Shown here in pieces: positions 1 through 7,864 of a stretch of DNA of 64,000 nt. The notes under the pieces were generated by a model. The model was not told where the DNA came from. It did no database searches and was given only the letters and a program-made list of their open reading frames with translations. Origin of the DNA: CAYXVJ01 sp050309435 (lineage in GTDB: Bacteria; Bacillota; Clostridia; Saccharofermentanales; Fastidiosipilaceae); the NCBI GenBank assembly GCA_050309435.1, contig JBNRMJ010000011.1, positions 186,001-250,000 of the forward strand, read 5' to 3'. Each line of letters begins with the position of its first letter. Positions within the stretch are counted from its first letter, which is position 1. The translations under genes were made by a program, and so were the position numbers.

Positions 1-81
1 CCACGAAAGATTTTCTGATTTCTCGGGAAGGATAGCAGGTGCCTTGCGCTTTCAGGGCTTTGCCTCTCGATTTGCAAAGCA

Positions 82-105
82 TAAAAAAACGGCACCGGTG
101 CCGTT
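82..105 (-). terminator. Intrinsic terminator of the cobalamin riboswitch
   Basis: A perfect 18-base palindrome (AACGGCACCGGTGCCGTT, 88-105) is followed on the minus strand by a run of T residues (82-88). It lies about 100 bases downstream of the B12 box, which is where the expression platform of a cobalamin riboswitch is expected, so it is probably the ligand-dependent terminator. Another small hairpin (122-137) lies between the two. The remaining bases 1-81 continue the leader; no start codon with a ribosome site is visible there. Confidence 0.75.
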
Positions 106-195
106 AATCAGATGAGTTGGCCTTCGTTTACACGAAGTAAAGCCGGTATAACCGACTGCCCGTTCATCCTTTTCCCGCCGAAAAGTCAGATCATT

Positions 196-345
196 GTCGC
201 TTAAGGCAGGTCTCCTGGCTTACATGATATCTGCTTGGCTGCCTTCCCGGATTTTTCCAGTGGCGTGATAGCCTTGCCTCATGATTACAGTAGCGGGGGC
301 TGCTGCGGAGTCTAACCGCATTCCCTATTATATGCTCGAAAGATA
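196..345 (-). promoter_or_regulatory. Cobalamin (B12) riboswitch
   Basis: Read on the minus strand, this stretch holds the B12 box AGCCAGGAGACCTGCC (220-205), a core of the type GCAGCCCCCGCTACTGT (about 304-288), a GCCACTGG element, a GGGAAGGC element and the 5' GGGAA (325-321). These appear in the order and spacing of the adenosylcobalamin riboswitch family. A terminator hairpin follows at 82-105. By family knowledge, bound cobalamin would favour termination and switch off a gene further left, typically a cobalt/B12 transporter, a B12 biosynthesis gene or a B12-independent isozyme. The controlled gene is not in the window. Confidence 0.93.
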
Positions 346-467
346 AATTTCTCGCATCACCTAAGCAACTTTATTATTCGATTATCAATGCCCGGATGCA
401 TCCTTGGCTACTCAAACATAACGGAGATCGTATAAGCTTGTCAAGCCTCAAACGAGACGATACGAAA

Positions 468-1304
468 TCAAATCTTTATTTCGGATATCTTGTTTGTTTC
501 GCCGTAACGCCTGCGATACTCCCGGGGCGAACATCCGCAGTGCTTCTTGAAGTATGTGGAAAATTGCGAAAAGAGACTAAATTCGAAATTCGTAGCTAAA
601 CGGGACAAGGGAAGATCAGTGTAGATCAAATATTTCCTGATCTGCTTTATCCGCTCTTCATCTAAGTAAGACATAAATGTCTGACCGCATTCTCTGGAAA
701 ACAATGTCGACAGGTAGTTGGGATGGACATTCATTACGGCAGCTACGTCAGAGAGACTAAGCGAATGTTGGATGTTTTCCCTTACATACTCCCTGGCCCT
801 AACGATCATAGGCGAATAGAGCTTTCCTTCCCTGTCCCTTCGACTATCGTTCACGCTCTGCACAAAAGCGAGCAACATATCGTATTCCAGACTTTCGCCT
901 TGTGGTTTTGAGTAAACGCGTTCGATTTGGCGGATAAACAAATCACTGAGCATAAACGCCGATTCGGAATCAACTCCGCCTTGTATCGCCGCCCGTGTAA
1001 AAATCGTACACGATCCGATTAGACTGTTCTTTAATGACCGGATCGGATCGGCGGATAACTCGGCTCGTTCCAGTCTGTTGATCTGTTCCAGCAACTCCAG
1101 AGCTTCCGAGGCCGCACCTTCACTGATCGCCTGCACGAGAAGCAGTTCGGCTTGATATGACGGATGTTGATAGTCACGATTGTGATTTCTCATTCGCTCG
1201 CGTATCAGTATTTTCTGAATATCCGTATGTAAACTTACTTTTCCTGTCTTATTCTCTAGTAAAACGTCAGTAACATCCCTATCAAGATTCGTTGACATTG
1301 GCAT
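468..1304 (-). CDS. AraC-family transcriptional regulator
   Basis: A 278-residue regulator with a C-terminal AraC/XylS DNA-binding domain: the first helix-turn-helix is near residues 183-204 (SLSDVAAVMNVHPNYLSTLF) and the second near 232-254, ending in the family signature GCSPREYRRRY (257-267). The N-terminal 160 residues are mostly helical and resemble the sensor region of AraC proteins paired with sugar transporters in Firmicutes; no cupin motif is evident. The start is supported by GGAGGA just upstream of the ATG. It is divergent from the ABC importer starting at 1514, so it very likely controls that operon from the shared 210-base intergenic region. The effector is unknown, presumably the imported disaccharide or its phosphate. 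Confidence 0.9.
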   Translation of the reverse strand: MPMSTNLDRDVTDVLLENKTGKVSLHTDIQKILIRERMRNHNRDYQHPSYQAELLLVQAISEGAASEALELLEQINRLERAELSADPIRSLKNSLIGSCTIFTRAAIQGGVDSESAFMLSDLFIRQIERVYSKPQGESLEYDMLLAFVQSVNDSRRDREGKLYSPMIVRAREYVRENIQHSLSLSDVAAVMNVHPNYLSTLFSRECGQTFMSYLDEERIKQIRKYLIYTDLPLSRLATNFEFSLFSQFSTYFKKHCGCSPREYRRRYGETNKISEIKI

Positions 1305-1513
1305 TACTTCCTCCGAATGATCGTCTCATTCCGACTTCAGCTAAAGTATATCGATAAGTGATCGATTTAGTCGAATCATTTATTACATATTGTAAAGTTT
1401 TCTGAAGATTGCAAAAGTTCAGTTGGTTAATCCGCTTAAACTAAATGTGTAACTATCTCTTCAGTAGTTCTTTGCCATTGAAGAATATCAACAATCACAG
1501 GAGGATTTCAGAG

Positions 1514-2875
1514 ATGAAAAAGTCAAAAGCTAAACTGTCGGCTCTTGTTCTTGCTGCAGCCATGCTCTTAGCCGCTTGCGGCGGATCGCAGACAAACACC
1601 ACAGGCAGCTCGAGCAAGGGTACAACGTCCGGCACCACCACGAGTGGCGGCATGACGTCTGAAGACGAAACATCGGATACAAGCGAAGTCCCCGAAACAT
1701 CGTCCGGAGGCGAAACCGTCGAAATAACCTTAATGCAGTCGAAAACAGAAATTCAATCAGATTTGGAGACAGTCATCGACGACTTCAATAATGGCGGGCA
1801 TGGTGTCCATGTCACCTTGTTAGGAACTTCCGGCGATAATTATGCAACGGTACTTCAATCTAACTTCGCGGCAGATCCTGCCTCGGCACCAACGATTTTT
1901 TCCATGAGCGGTATCGATACGGTAAACTTCGAACAGTTCTTTGCCGACTTGAGTGATACGAAAGCTGCAGGCATACTTTCCGAAGGACTGAAACCGGAAT
2001 TCACAAGCGATGACGGTAAGATCATGGGCTTGCCCGGTTCAGTCGAGGGATACGGTTTTATCTACAACGTAAAGATGTTTGAAGATGCAGACATCGATCC
2101 GGATTCTCTGACCGATATCGACAGTTTTGTCGCTGCCCTGGAAAAACTGGCAGATGTGGAAGGCGTTGTTGCTCCGATCGGCTTTGCCGAGGATAATTAC
2201 TTCATCTTCATCCATTTCTTTAACTGGGCAATTGCACTGGACGATAATTACAAAGAAGACATTGAATCAGTCAACGCAGGTGATATGAGCCTGGCGGACA
2301 TTCCAAGTGTACAGGCATGGGCAGATGCTCTGGATCAGATCGCCCCTTATACCAATAAAGGACAAGCATCTTATGATGAACAGGTAGCAGGCTTCGGAGC
2401 CGGCGATTATGCCATGATTCATCAAGGTAACTGGGCACAGCAGATACTTGAAGATAACGAAGTAGATTTTGATTATGCTTTCTTGCCTTATCCGTTGGAA
2501 GGAAACGATAGCCTGGCCGTGGGTTCCGCTTCTGCATGGCGTATCAACAATCAGGCGAGCGAAGAACAGCAAGCGGCAGCCAAAACATTCCTGGATTGGC
2601 TAATTACCAGCGACGAAGGCCAGGAACACAGTGCGAATACCTTACTCTTTATTCCTGCTTACCAAGATGTATTAGCTCCGCAAGGCGGCCTTTCCGAATC
2701 GGTGGCAGCTTATGTATCCGACAATAAAACCGTTGAATGGACATACAACTTTGTCTTCCCGGCAGGTCTGGATATAGACGGCGCTGCATTCATGCAGGAG
2801 TATTATGCAGGCAGACTGACATCAGCAGAACTTCTTGAGGAGTTAAATACTACCTGGCAGGATCTGGCCGGATAA
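1514..2875 (+). CDS. Sugar ABC transporter substrate-binding lipoprotein
   Basis: A 453-residue extracellular solute-binding protein of the maltose-type family 1. The signal peptide ends in a lipobox (LLAAC, lipidated Cys22) and is followed by a Ser/Thr/Gly/Glu-rich linker of about 50 residues before the binding domain. The chosen start has AGGAGGAT at good spacing; a longer frame starting at 1445 lacks a ribosome site. It is first in an operon with two permeases (2975, 3850) and a GH65 phosphorylase fusion (4729), so its ligand is probably an alpha-linked glucose disaccharide such as maltose, trehalose, kojibiose or nigerose. No ATPase is encoded here; a shared MsmK-like ATPase such as the one at 50954 may energise it. 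Confidence 0.92.
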   Translation: MKKSKAKLSALVLAAAMLLAACGGSQTNTTGSSSKGTTSGTTTSGGMTSEDETSDTSEVPETSSGGETVEITLMQSKTEIQSDLETVIDDFNNGGHGVHVTLLGTSGDNYATVLQSNFAADPASAPTIFSMSGIDTVNFEQFFADLSDTKAAGILSEGLKPEFTSDDGKIMGLPGSVEGYGFIYNVKMFEDADIDPDSLTDIDSFVAALEKLADVEGVVAPIGFAEDNYFIFIHFFNWAIALDDNYKEDIESVNAGDMSLADIPSVQAWADALDQIAPYTNKGQASYDEQVAGFGAGDYAMIHQGNWAQQILEDNEVDFDYAFLPYPLEGNDSLAVGSASAWRINNQASEEQQAAAKTFLDWLITSDEGQEHSANTLLFIPAYQDVLAPQGGLSESVAAYVSDNKTVEWTYNFVFPAGLDIDGAAFMQEYYAGRLTSAELLEELNTTWQDLAG

Positions 2876-2895
2876 ATCGAATTGAATCCATCGTT

Positions 2896-2933
2896 AGGGT
2901 GCTACTCAAGACAGTTGTTTTGGGTAGCACTCT
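2896..2933 (+). promoter_or_regulatory. Intercistronic hairpin between binding-protein and permease genes
   Basis: A 14-base-pair stem (2896-2909 with 2920-2933, including two G-U pairs) encloses a 10-base loop. It is not followed by a T run, so it is not a typical terminator. Stem-loops at this place in binding-protein operons commonly protect the upstream message and allow much higher expression of the binding protein than of the permeases. The structure is seen; the role is inferred. Confidence 0.6.
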
Positions 2934-2974
2934 ACACATCCGGGTGATGCAAACACAAGACAGGACGTGAAGCC

Positions 2975-3853
2975 ATGAAAACATCAGTTAAAAAGAACAT
3001 CAGCTTTTTTCTTTTTGTTCTGCCGGCACTCTTTGCCTTTGTGAATGTGGTACTAATCCCCTTCATAATGGGAGTTGTTTACTCTTTTAGTAATTGGAGC
3101 GGTTTCGCTTTCGCCGGTTCCGAGTTTGTTGGATTTACCAATTATCTCGAGGGCCTCGGTGACCGCCGTTTTCGTCAGGCGTTTATTTTCTCCTTTCAAT
3201 ATGCTCTGGTCATGCTAATCCTCGTAAACCTGATCGGTTTTATTTTTGCCTTATTGGTGACCTCCAGGGTAAAAGGACGTAATATTCTGCGCTCGATATA
3301 TCTTCTGCCCAATCTGATCGGAGGTCTGATTTTAGGTTTTATCTGGCGCTTTATTTTCAGCAGACTTTTCGTACAGATGGGTCTGGTCACGGGATTGGAA
3401 TCTGTCTTCTTTAATTGGCTGGATGAACGGACCGCTGCTTTCTTCGCTCTGGTACTGGTCGGCGTCTGGCAACAAGCCGGATACGTCATGATTATTTACA
3501 TCGCAGGCATCCAGGCGATCCCGGGTGACCTCATGGAAGCTTCGTCGATTGACGGAGCCGGAGCATGGCAGCGTTTAACCAGAATTACGATACCTCTGAT
3601 GATTCCTTCGTTTACAATCAATCTGTTCGTGACGATGGCCAATGCCATGAAACAATATGATACGAATGTCTCATTGACGGATGGCGGTCCCGGTCGGAGT
3701 ACCGAAATGGTAGCCATGAATATTTACAACTCGGCCTTCCGTTATAACGATGCTGCGGAAGCGCAGGCCAAGTCTATCATCTTCTTTTTTATCATTATGC
3801 TTATAACCCTCAGTCAGGTTTTCTTAACCCGTCGCAAGGAGGTTCAGTTATGA
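2975..3853 (+). CDS. Sugar ABC transporter permease (MalF/UgpA type)
   Basis: A 292-residue inner-membrane permease with about six transmembrane segments. The cytoplasmic EAA loop that docks to the ATPase is visible as EASSIDGAGAWQRLTRITIP, near residues 188-207. The length fits the UgpA/MalF-type family. The gene follows the binding-protein gene after a hairpin and overlaps the next permease by four bases (ATGA), indicating translational coupling. The two permeases form the channel for the sugar delivered by the lipoprotein encoded at 1514. Confidence 0.93.
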   Translation: MKTSVKKNISFFLFVLPALFAFVNVVLIPFIMGVVYSFSNWSGFAFAGSEFVGFTNYLEGLGDRRFRQAFIFSFQYALVMLILVNLIGFIFALLVTSRVKGRNILRSIYLLPNLIGGLILGFIWRFIFSRLFVQMGLVTGLESVFFNWLDERTAAFFALVLVGVWQQAGYVMIIYIAGIQAIPGDLMEASSIDGAGAWQRLTRITIPLMIPSFTINLFVTMANAMKQYDTNVSLTDGGPGRSTEMVAMNIYNSAFRYNDAAEAQAKSIIFFFIIMLITLSQVFLTRRKEVQL

Positions 3854-4710
3854 CTAAAAGAAGCAAGATCAACAGAAGTTCCCTTACTCTTACTGTCATA
3901 GGCTGGCTTCTCTCTCTCACCATTATTTCACCCATTTATATTATGGTGATAAATTCTTTTAAGAGCAGACAACAGATCTTTCGAGATCAGCTTGGTTGGC
4001 CGGAATCCTGGAGTTTTGAATTCTACGCGGAAGCAGCGTCGAAAATGAATTACTTTACCGCCCTGCGCAACTCGGTCATAGTAACCGGAACTTCGGTTAT
4101 CTTGATTGTCATCGTTGCCTCGATGGCTGCATGGGCTATTGCGAGACGTGAAGGAAAGCTGGCTAATTTCTTGTATTTCATGTTGATATCCACGATATTG
4201 ATTCCCTTCCAATCCGTCATGCTGCCACTGGTCCAGTATTTCACCAAATGGCGTATCGCCGCGATCGGTTTCCGAATGGTAGGCACACATTATGGTTTGA
4301 TTTTCTTTAACCTCGGATTCGGACTGGCACTGGCGGTTTTCCTATATACCGGTGCCGTGAAAAATGTCCCTGTTTCCATGGAAGAAAGTGCGACGATAGA
4401 CGGTGCAGGCCGGTTCAAGACGTTCTGGCAGATTGTTTTCCCGAACATGGTTCCCATCACGGTTACAGTAGCAATCTTGAATATCATCAGCTATTGGAAC
4501 GATTATCTCCTGCCATCGCTGGTTTTGACCCAGAATCCGAACTTGAGAACGATACCGCTCTCGACATTTTACTTCTTCGGCGAATTCAATATTCAATGGA
4601 ATCTCGCTTTGGCCGGCCTCGTCTTGACAATAATTCCCGTTATTCTTTTTTACGTTGCGGCTCAACGCTACATCATCAGCGGCATTATGGCCGGTGCGGT
4701 AAAAGGTTAG
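3850..4710 (+). CDS. Sugar ABC transporter permease (MalG/UgpE type)
   Basis: A 286-residue carbohydrate ABC permease with six predicted membrane helices. The EAA loop reads MEESATIDGAGRFKTFWQIV, and the C terminus is GIMAGAVKG, typical of MalG-like subunits. The start overlaps the stop of the preceding permease (ATGA) and has AAGGAGG upstream. It partners the MalF-like subunit and precedes the phosphorylase fusion by 18 bases, so import and cytoplasmic cleavage of the sugar are co-expressed. Confidence 0.93.
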   Translation: MTKRSKINRSSLTLTVIGWLLSLTIISPIYIMVINSFKSRQQIFRDQLGWPESWSFEFYAEAASKMNYFTALRNSVIVTGTSVILIVIVASMAAWAIARREGKLANFLYFMLISTILIPFQSVMLPLVQYFTKWRIAAIGFRMVGTHYGLIFFNLGFGLALAVFLYTGAVKNVPVSMEESATIDGAGRFKTFWQIVFPNMVPITVTVAILNIISYWNDYLLPSLVLTQNPNLRTIPLSTFYFFGEFNIQWNLALAGLVLTIIPVILFYVAAQRYIISGIMAGAVKG

Positions 4711-4728
4711 AAAGGATGGTCAGGTAAA

Positions 4729-7700
4729 TTGAAATATTTCAAGTCCGATCGATTTCGTCCCGTAACACATACGAATCATCCTTGGAAGATAATCGAAAGC
4801 TGCTACGACTCGTCGCAAAATGCCCGCTATGCTTCCTTGTTTTCACTGGCCAACGGCTATTTGGGCATCCGCGGTTCCCACGAAGATTCACCTTTGCCTA
4901 TCGGAGTCAAAGCAGACGAAATACGCGGAACATACATCAATGGCTTCTACGAAACAGCACCTATTCTGTACGGCGAAAAAGCTTACGGATTCGCCGACAC
5001 ATCAGAAACGATTCAGAATATAGCCAACGCTCTGCCAATCGAGTTACGGGTTGACGGCGAACTGTTTTCTCTTGATCGGGTTTGCCGCGAAGGCCGGCTC
5101 GAACAATATGAAAGAAGTCTGGCCATGACCTATGGCCAGCTGGAACGCAGACTTGTGTGGCGAAGTCTCAGCGGGAAACGTCTGCGAATTGACTCGAGGC
5201 GTCTCGTGTCCTTAACGGATAAAAATATCGCCTGCCTGGTCTATCGGGTCACTTTACTGGATCCGGGCGATTGCAGTATCGAGATCCGGAGCATTCTGGA
5301 CGGCGATACCGGTAACAAATCCGGCGGCGACGATCCGCGTTTACCACGTGCTTTCGAAGGGCCAACATTGCGGATAAGCGATCGACATACGGATTTGAAT
5401 GATCAGTTGCTGGCATTGCGACAAGACACTCGAAATTCAGCTTTAGCGATCGCGGTTGCCGTGGCCCATCGCTGTAACTTAGGGACGAGTACAGTCGAGG
5501 ATGATAGTAACGGTAAGATTGCTTTACATTATCATGCAGATTTGACCTCGCTCGAAACCGCCGAAATCGAGAAGTACATCGCCTATGATGACTCCCGAAG
5601 AAGCATGAAAGATGACTTGCTATCCGGCGCAATAAGCGAGAGCATGAAAGCCAGAGAGATGGGATATCAAGTTCTGCGCCAAAAGCAAGAAAGTTTCTTA
5701 ACTCGATTCTGGCAGTCCGCCGAGATCCGTCTGAAAGGCGATCTGTCGCTGCAACAAAGCTTGAATTTCAGCCTCTTTCATCTCCTTCAATCTGCTTCCA
5801 ACGACGGTATGAGCTCAATCGCGGCTAAAGGTCTCTCCGGCGAAGGTTACGAAGGGCATTATTTCTGGGATACCGAAATGTATATCTTCCCCTTCTTCTT
5901 GTACACCCGAGCGGATATTGCCAGACAATTGCTGCGATATCGTTATTCCATCCTGGATCAGGCTCGTTCGCGTGCGTTGCTGATGGGTCACAGCAGAGGT
6001 GCTCTTTTCCCCTGGCGGACAATTTCGGGTCGCGAATGCTCCGCATACTATCCGGCAGGAACAGCGCAATACCACATCAATGCAGATATTTGCCATGCAG
6101 TCGTTCGGTATTGGGAAGCAACACAAGATGATGATTACCTCTGGGACGAAGGGTTAGAGCTACTGATCGAATCTGCTGTGTTCTATCTCGATCTTGGTTT
6201 TATGGACAAGAAAAAAGGCTTCGTGGTGAATGAGGTCACCGGTCCGGATGAATACAGCACACTGGTAAACAATAACTATTTCACAAATCTGATGATTAAA
6301 AGCACCTTTAACGATGCCACTCGGATTATTAAACTTTTAAGCGAGAAAGATCCTGTACGGTTAAAGAACTTAATGACGAGGCTGACATACGACATCGTGG
6401 AACTTCAGAACCAATTCGAAGAGGCCTCGCGCTTCATATATTTGCCAAAGGACAAGAACTTAGGTTTACTGCTCCAGGATGACGCAGTGCTTGATCGAAA
6501 GCCATGGGATTTCATGAATACGCCGGAAGATAAATATCCGCTGCTGCTGCACTATCACCCGCTGAACATCTATAGGCATCGTGTCAGTAAGCAAGCAGAC
6601 TTGCTCCTGACCTTCTTCTTGCATCCGGATCATGCAAGCTACACGGAAAAGCAACTTGCCTTCGATTTTTATGAGCTATATACCACGCATGATTCCTCCT
6701 TGTCCGCTTCCGTCCACTCCATCGTGGCAAACGGTTTGGGCATGCAGGGGAAAGCTTATCGATACTTCATGGAAACGGCCCGGCTGGATTTGGATGACAC
6801 ACATGGCAACACGGCAGACGGCTTGCACATGGCAAATATGGCGGGGAACTGGCTGGCTATCATCTACGGTTACGGCGGCATGAATGTAGTCGATCAAGTT
6901 CTTCGTTTTAAACCTCAAATTCCTGATGCATGGACATCATATGAGTTTAGAATCCGTTATCGAGCTGCGCTTTTAACGGTGAAAGTCGACCATAAATTTA
7001 CGACTTACAGCTTAGTGGAAGGAACAGAATCAGAGTTTCTGCATTTCAATGAAAAAGTTATTCTGACAGCTGAAAATCCCGTTATGAAATTACCTCTTCA
7101 ATCCATCATCCCTACCGAGGTAAAACCTAATAAAGTAAAAGCAATTATCTTTGATGTAGACGGAGTTCTCTTATCGTCGGATGAAGAACATTATCAAGCC
7201 TGGCAAAAATTATGCAACGAGGAAGGAATCTACTTCGATCGCCTTATCAACCAGCGATTACGCGGCGTATCTCGCATGGCGTGTGTCGACATTATTCTGG
7301 AACGTGCGCAACGAAGATATAACGAAAGCGAAAAAAGAGAACTGGCCGAGAGAAAAAATGCATATTATCTAGCGGCAATCGCCAAACTGGATGAAAGAGC
7401 AATCTTGCCCGGTGCGAAAGATCTGCTGGACGAACTGCAGGAATCAGGTATACCATTAGCCTCGGCTTCCTCCAGTAAAAATGCCCCGGCATTACTGGAG
7501 GCCTGTCACTTGAGTAAATACTTCTCTGTGCAGGTAGACGGCAGCATGATCTCCAAATCCAAACCGGATCCGGAAGTCTTCTTGACTGCGGCAAAACTAC
7601 TGAACATTAAAGCGGAAGACTGCCTTGTCTTCGAAGATGCCGAGGCGGGGATCTTAGCGGCAAAACAAGCGGGCATGCACAGTATAGCCGTGGGCAAAAT

Positions 7701-7779
7701 CGCCGGACAGTATCTGGAATTGGGAGCAGATCTGGGTACATGGAATCTGGCTCAAATCCATGCTGCTGATATTATCTGA
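4729..7779 (+). CDS. Fused GH65 disaccharide phosphorylase and beta-phosphoglucomutase
   Basis: A 1016-residue two-enzyme fusion. Residues 1 to about 785 form a glycoside hydrolase family 65 phosphorylase (maltose/trehalose/kojibiose/nigerose type). The catalytic acid is Glu508 in TGPDEY, and a phosphate-site motif (DGLHMANMAG) is near 700. Residues about 800-1016 form a HAD-superfamily beta-phosphoglucomutase: FDVDGV with nucleophile Asp809 and Asp811, then KSKPDPEVF and VFEDAEAG. Phosphorolysis gives beta-glucose 1-phosphate plus glucose, and the mutase converts the former to glucose 6-phosphate. The start is TTG, preceded by AAAGGATGG; no ATG exists near the conserved N terminus. These are normally separate neighbouring genes. 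The exact disaccharide cannot be read from the sequence. Confidence 0.92.
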   Translation: MKYFKSDRFRPVTHTNHPWKIIESCYDSSQNARYASLFSLANGYLGIRGSHEDSPLPIGVKADEIRGTYINGFYETAPILYGEKAYGFADTSETIQNIANALPIELRVDGELFSLDRVCREGRLEQYERSLAMTYGQLERRLVWRSLSGKRLRIDSRRLVSLTDKNIACLVYRVTLLDPGDCSIEIRSILDGDTGNKSGGDDPRLPRAFEGPTLRISDRHTDLNDQLLALRQDTRNSALAIAVAVAHRCNLGTSTVEDDSNGKIALHYHADLTSLETAEIEKYIAYDDSRRSMKDDLLSGAISESMKAREMGYQVLRQKQESFLTRFWQSAEIRLKGDLSLQQSLNFSLFHLLQSASNDGMSSIAAKGLSGEGYEGHYFWDTEMYIFPFFLYTRADIARQLLRYRYSILDQARSRALLMGHSRGALFPWRTISGRECSAYYPAGTAQYHINADICHAVVRYWEATQDDDYLWDEGLELLIESAVFYLDLGFMDKKKGFVVNEVTGPDEYSTLVNNNYFTNLMIKSTFNDATRIIKLLSEKDPVRLKNLMTRLTYDIVELQNQFEEASRFIYLPKDKNLGLLLQDDAVLDRKPWDFMNTPEDKYPLLLHYHPLNIYRHRVSKQADLLLTFFLHPDHASYTEKQLAFDFYELYTTHDSSLSASVHSIVANGLGMQGKAYRYFMETARLDLDDTHGNTADGLHMANMAGNWLAIIYGYGGMNVVDQVLRFKPQIPDAWTSYEFRIRYRAALLTVKVDHKFTTYSLVEGTESEFLHFNEKVILTAENPVMKLPLQSIIPTEVKPNKVKAIIFDVDGVLLSSDEEHYQAWQKLCNEEGIYFDRLINQRLRGVSRMACVDIILERAQRRYNESEKRELAERKNAYYLAAIAKLDERAILPGAKDLLDELQESGIPLASASSSKNAPALLEACHLSKYFSVQVDGSMISKSKPDPEVFLTAAKLLNIKAEDCLVFEDAEAGILAAKQAGMHSIAVGKIAGQYLELGADLGTWNLAQIHAADII

Positions 7780-7805
7780 CGATCGACATTCAACAGCCAT
7801 AAAGT

Positions 7806-7841
7806 AAGGGAGGCTGATCTATACGTGATTTGCCTCCCTTT
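7806..7841. terminator. Terminator between convergent genes
   Basis: AAGGGAGGC (7806-7814) pairs with GCCTCCCTT (7832-7840) around an 17-base loop, followed by a short T-rich tail. It lies between the end of the phosphorylase operon and the end of the convergent surface-protein gene, and could serve either strand. Confidence 0.6.
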
Positions 7842-7864
7842 CAATTCGTAGTTATATAGTTTAT

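Noticed and set aside
1..82. Possible minus-strand reading frame starting at 82 and running off the left edge
   Set aside because: The ATG lies within the T run of the riboswitch terminator and has no ribosome site. The frame is too short to judge.
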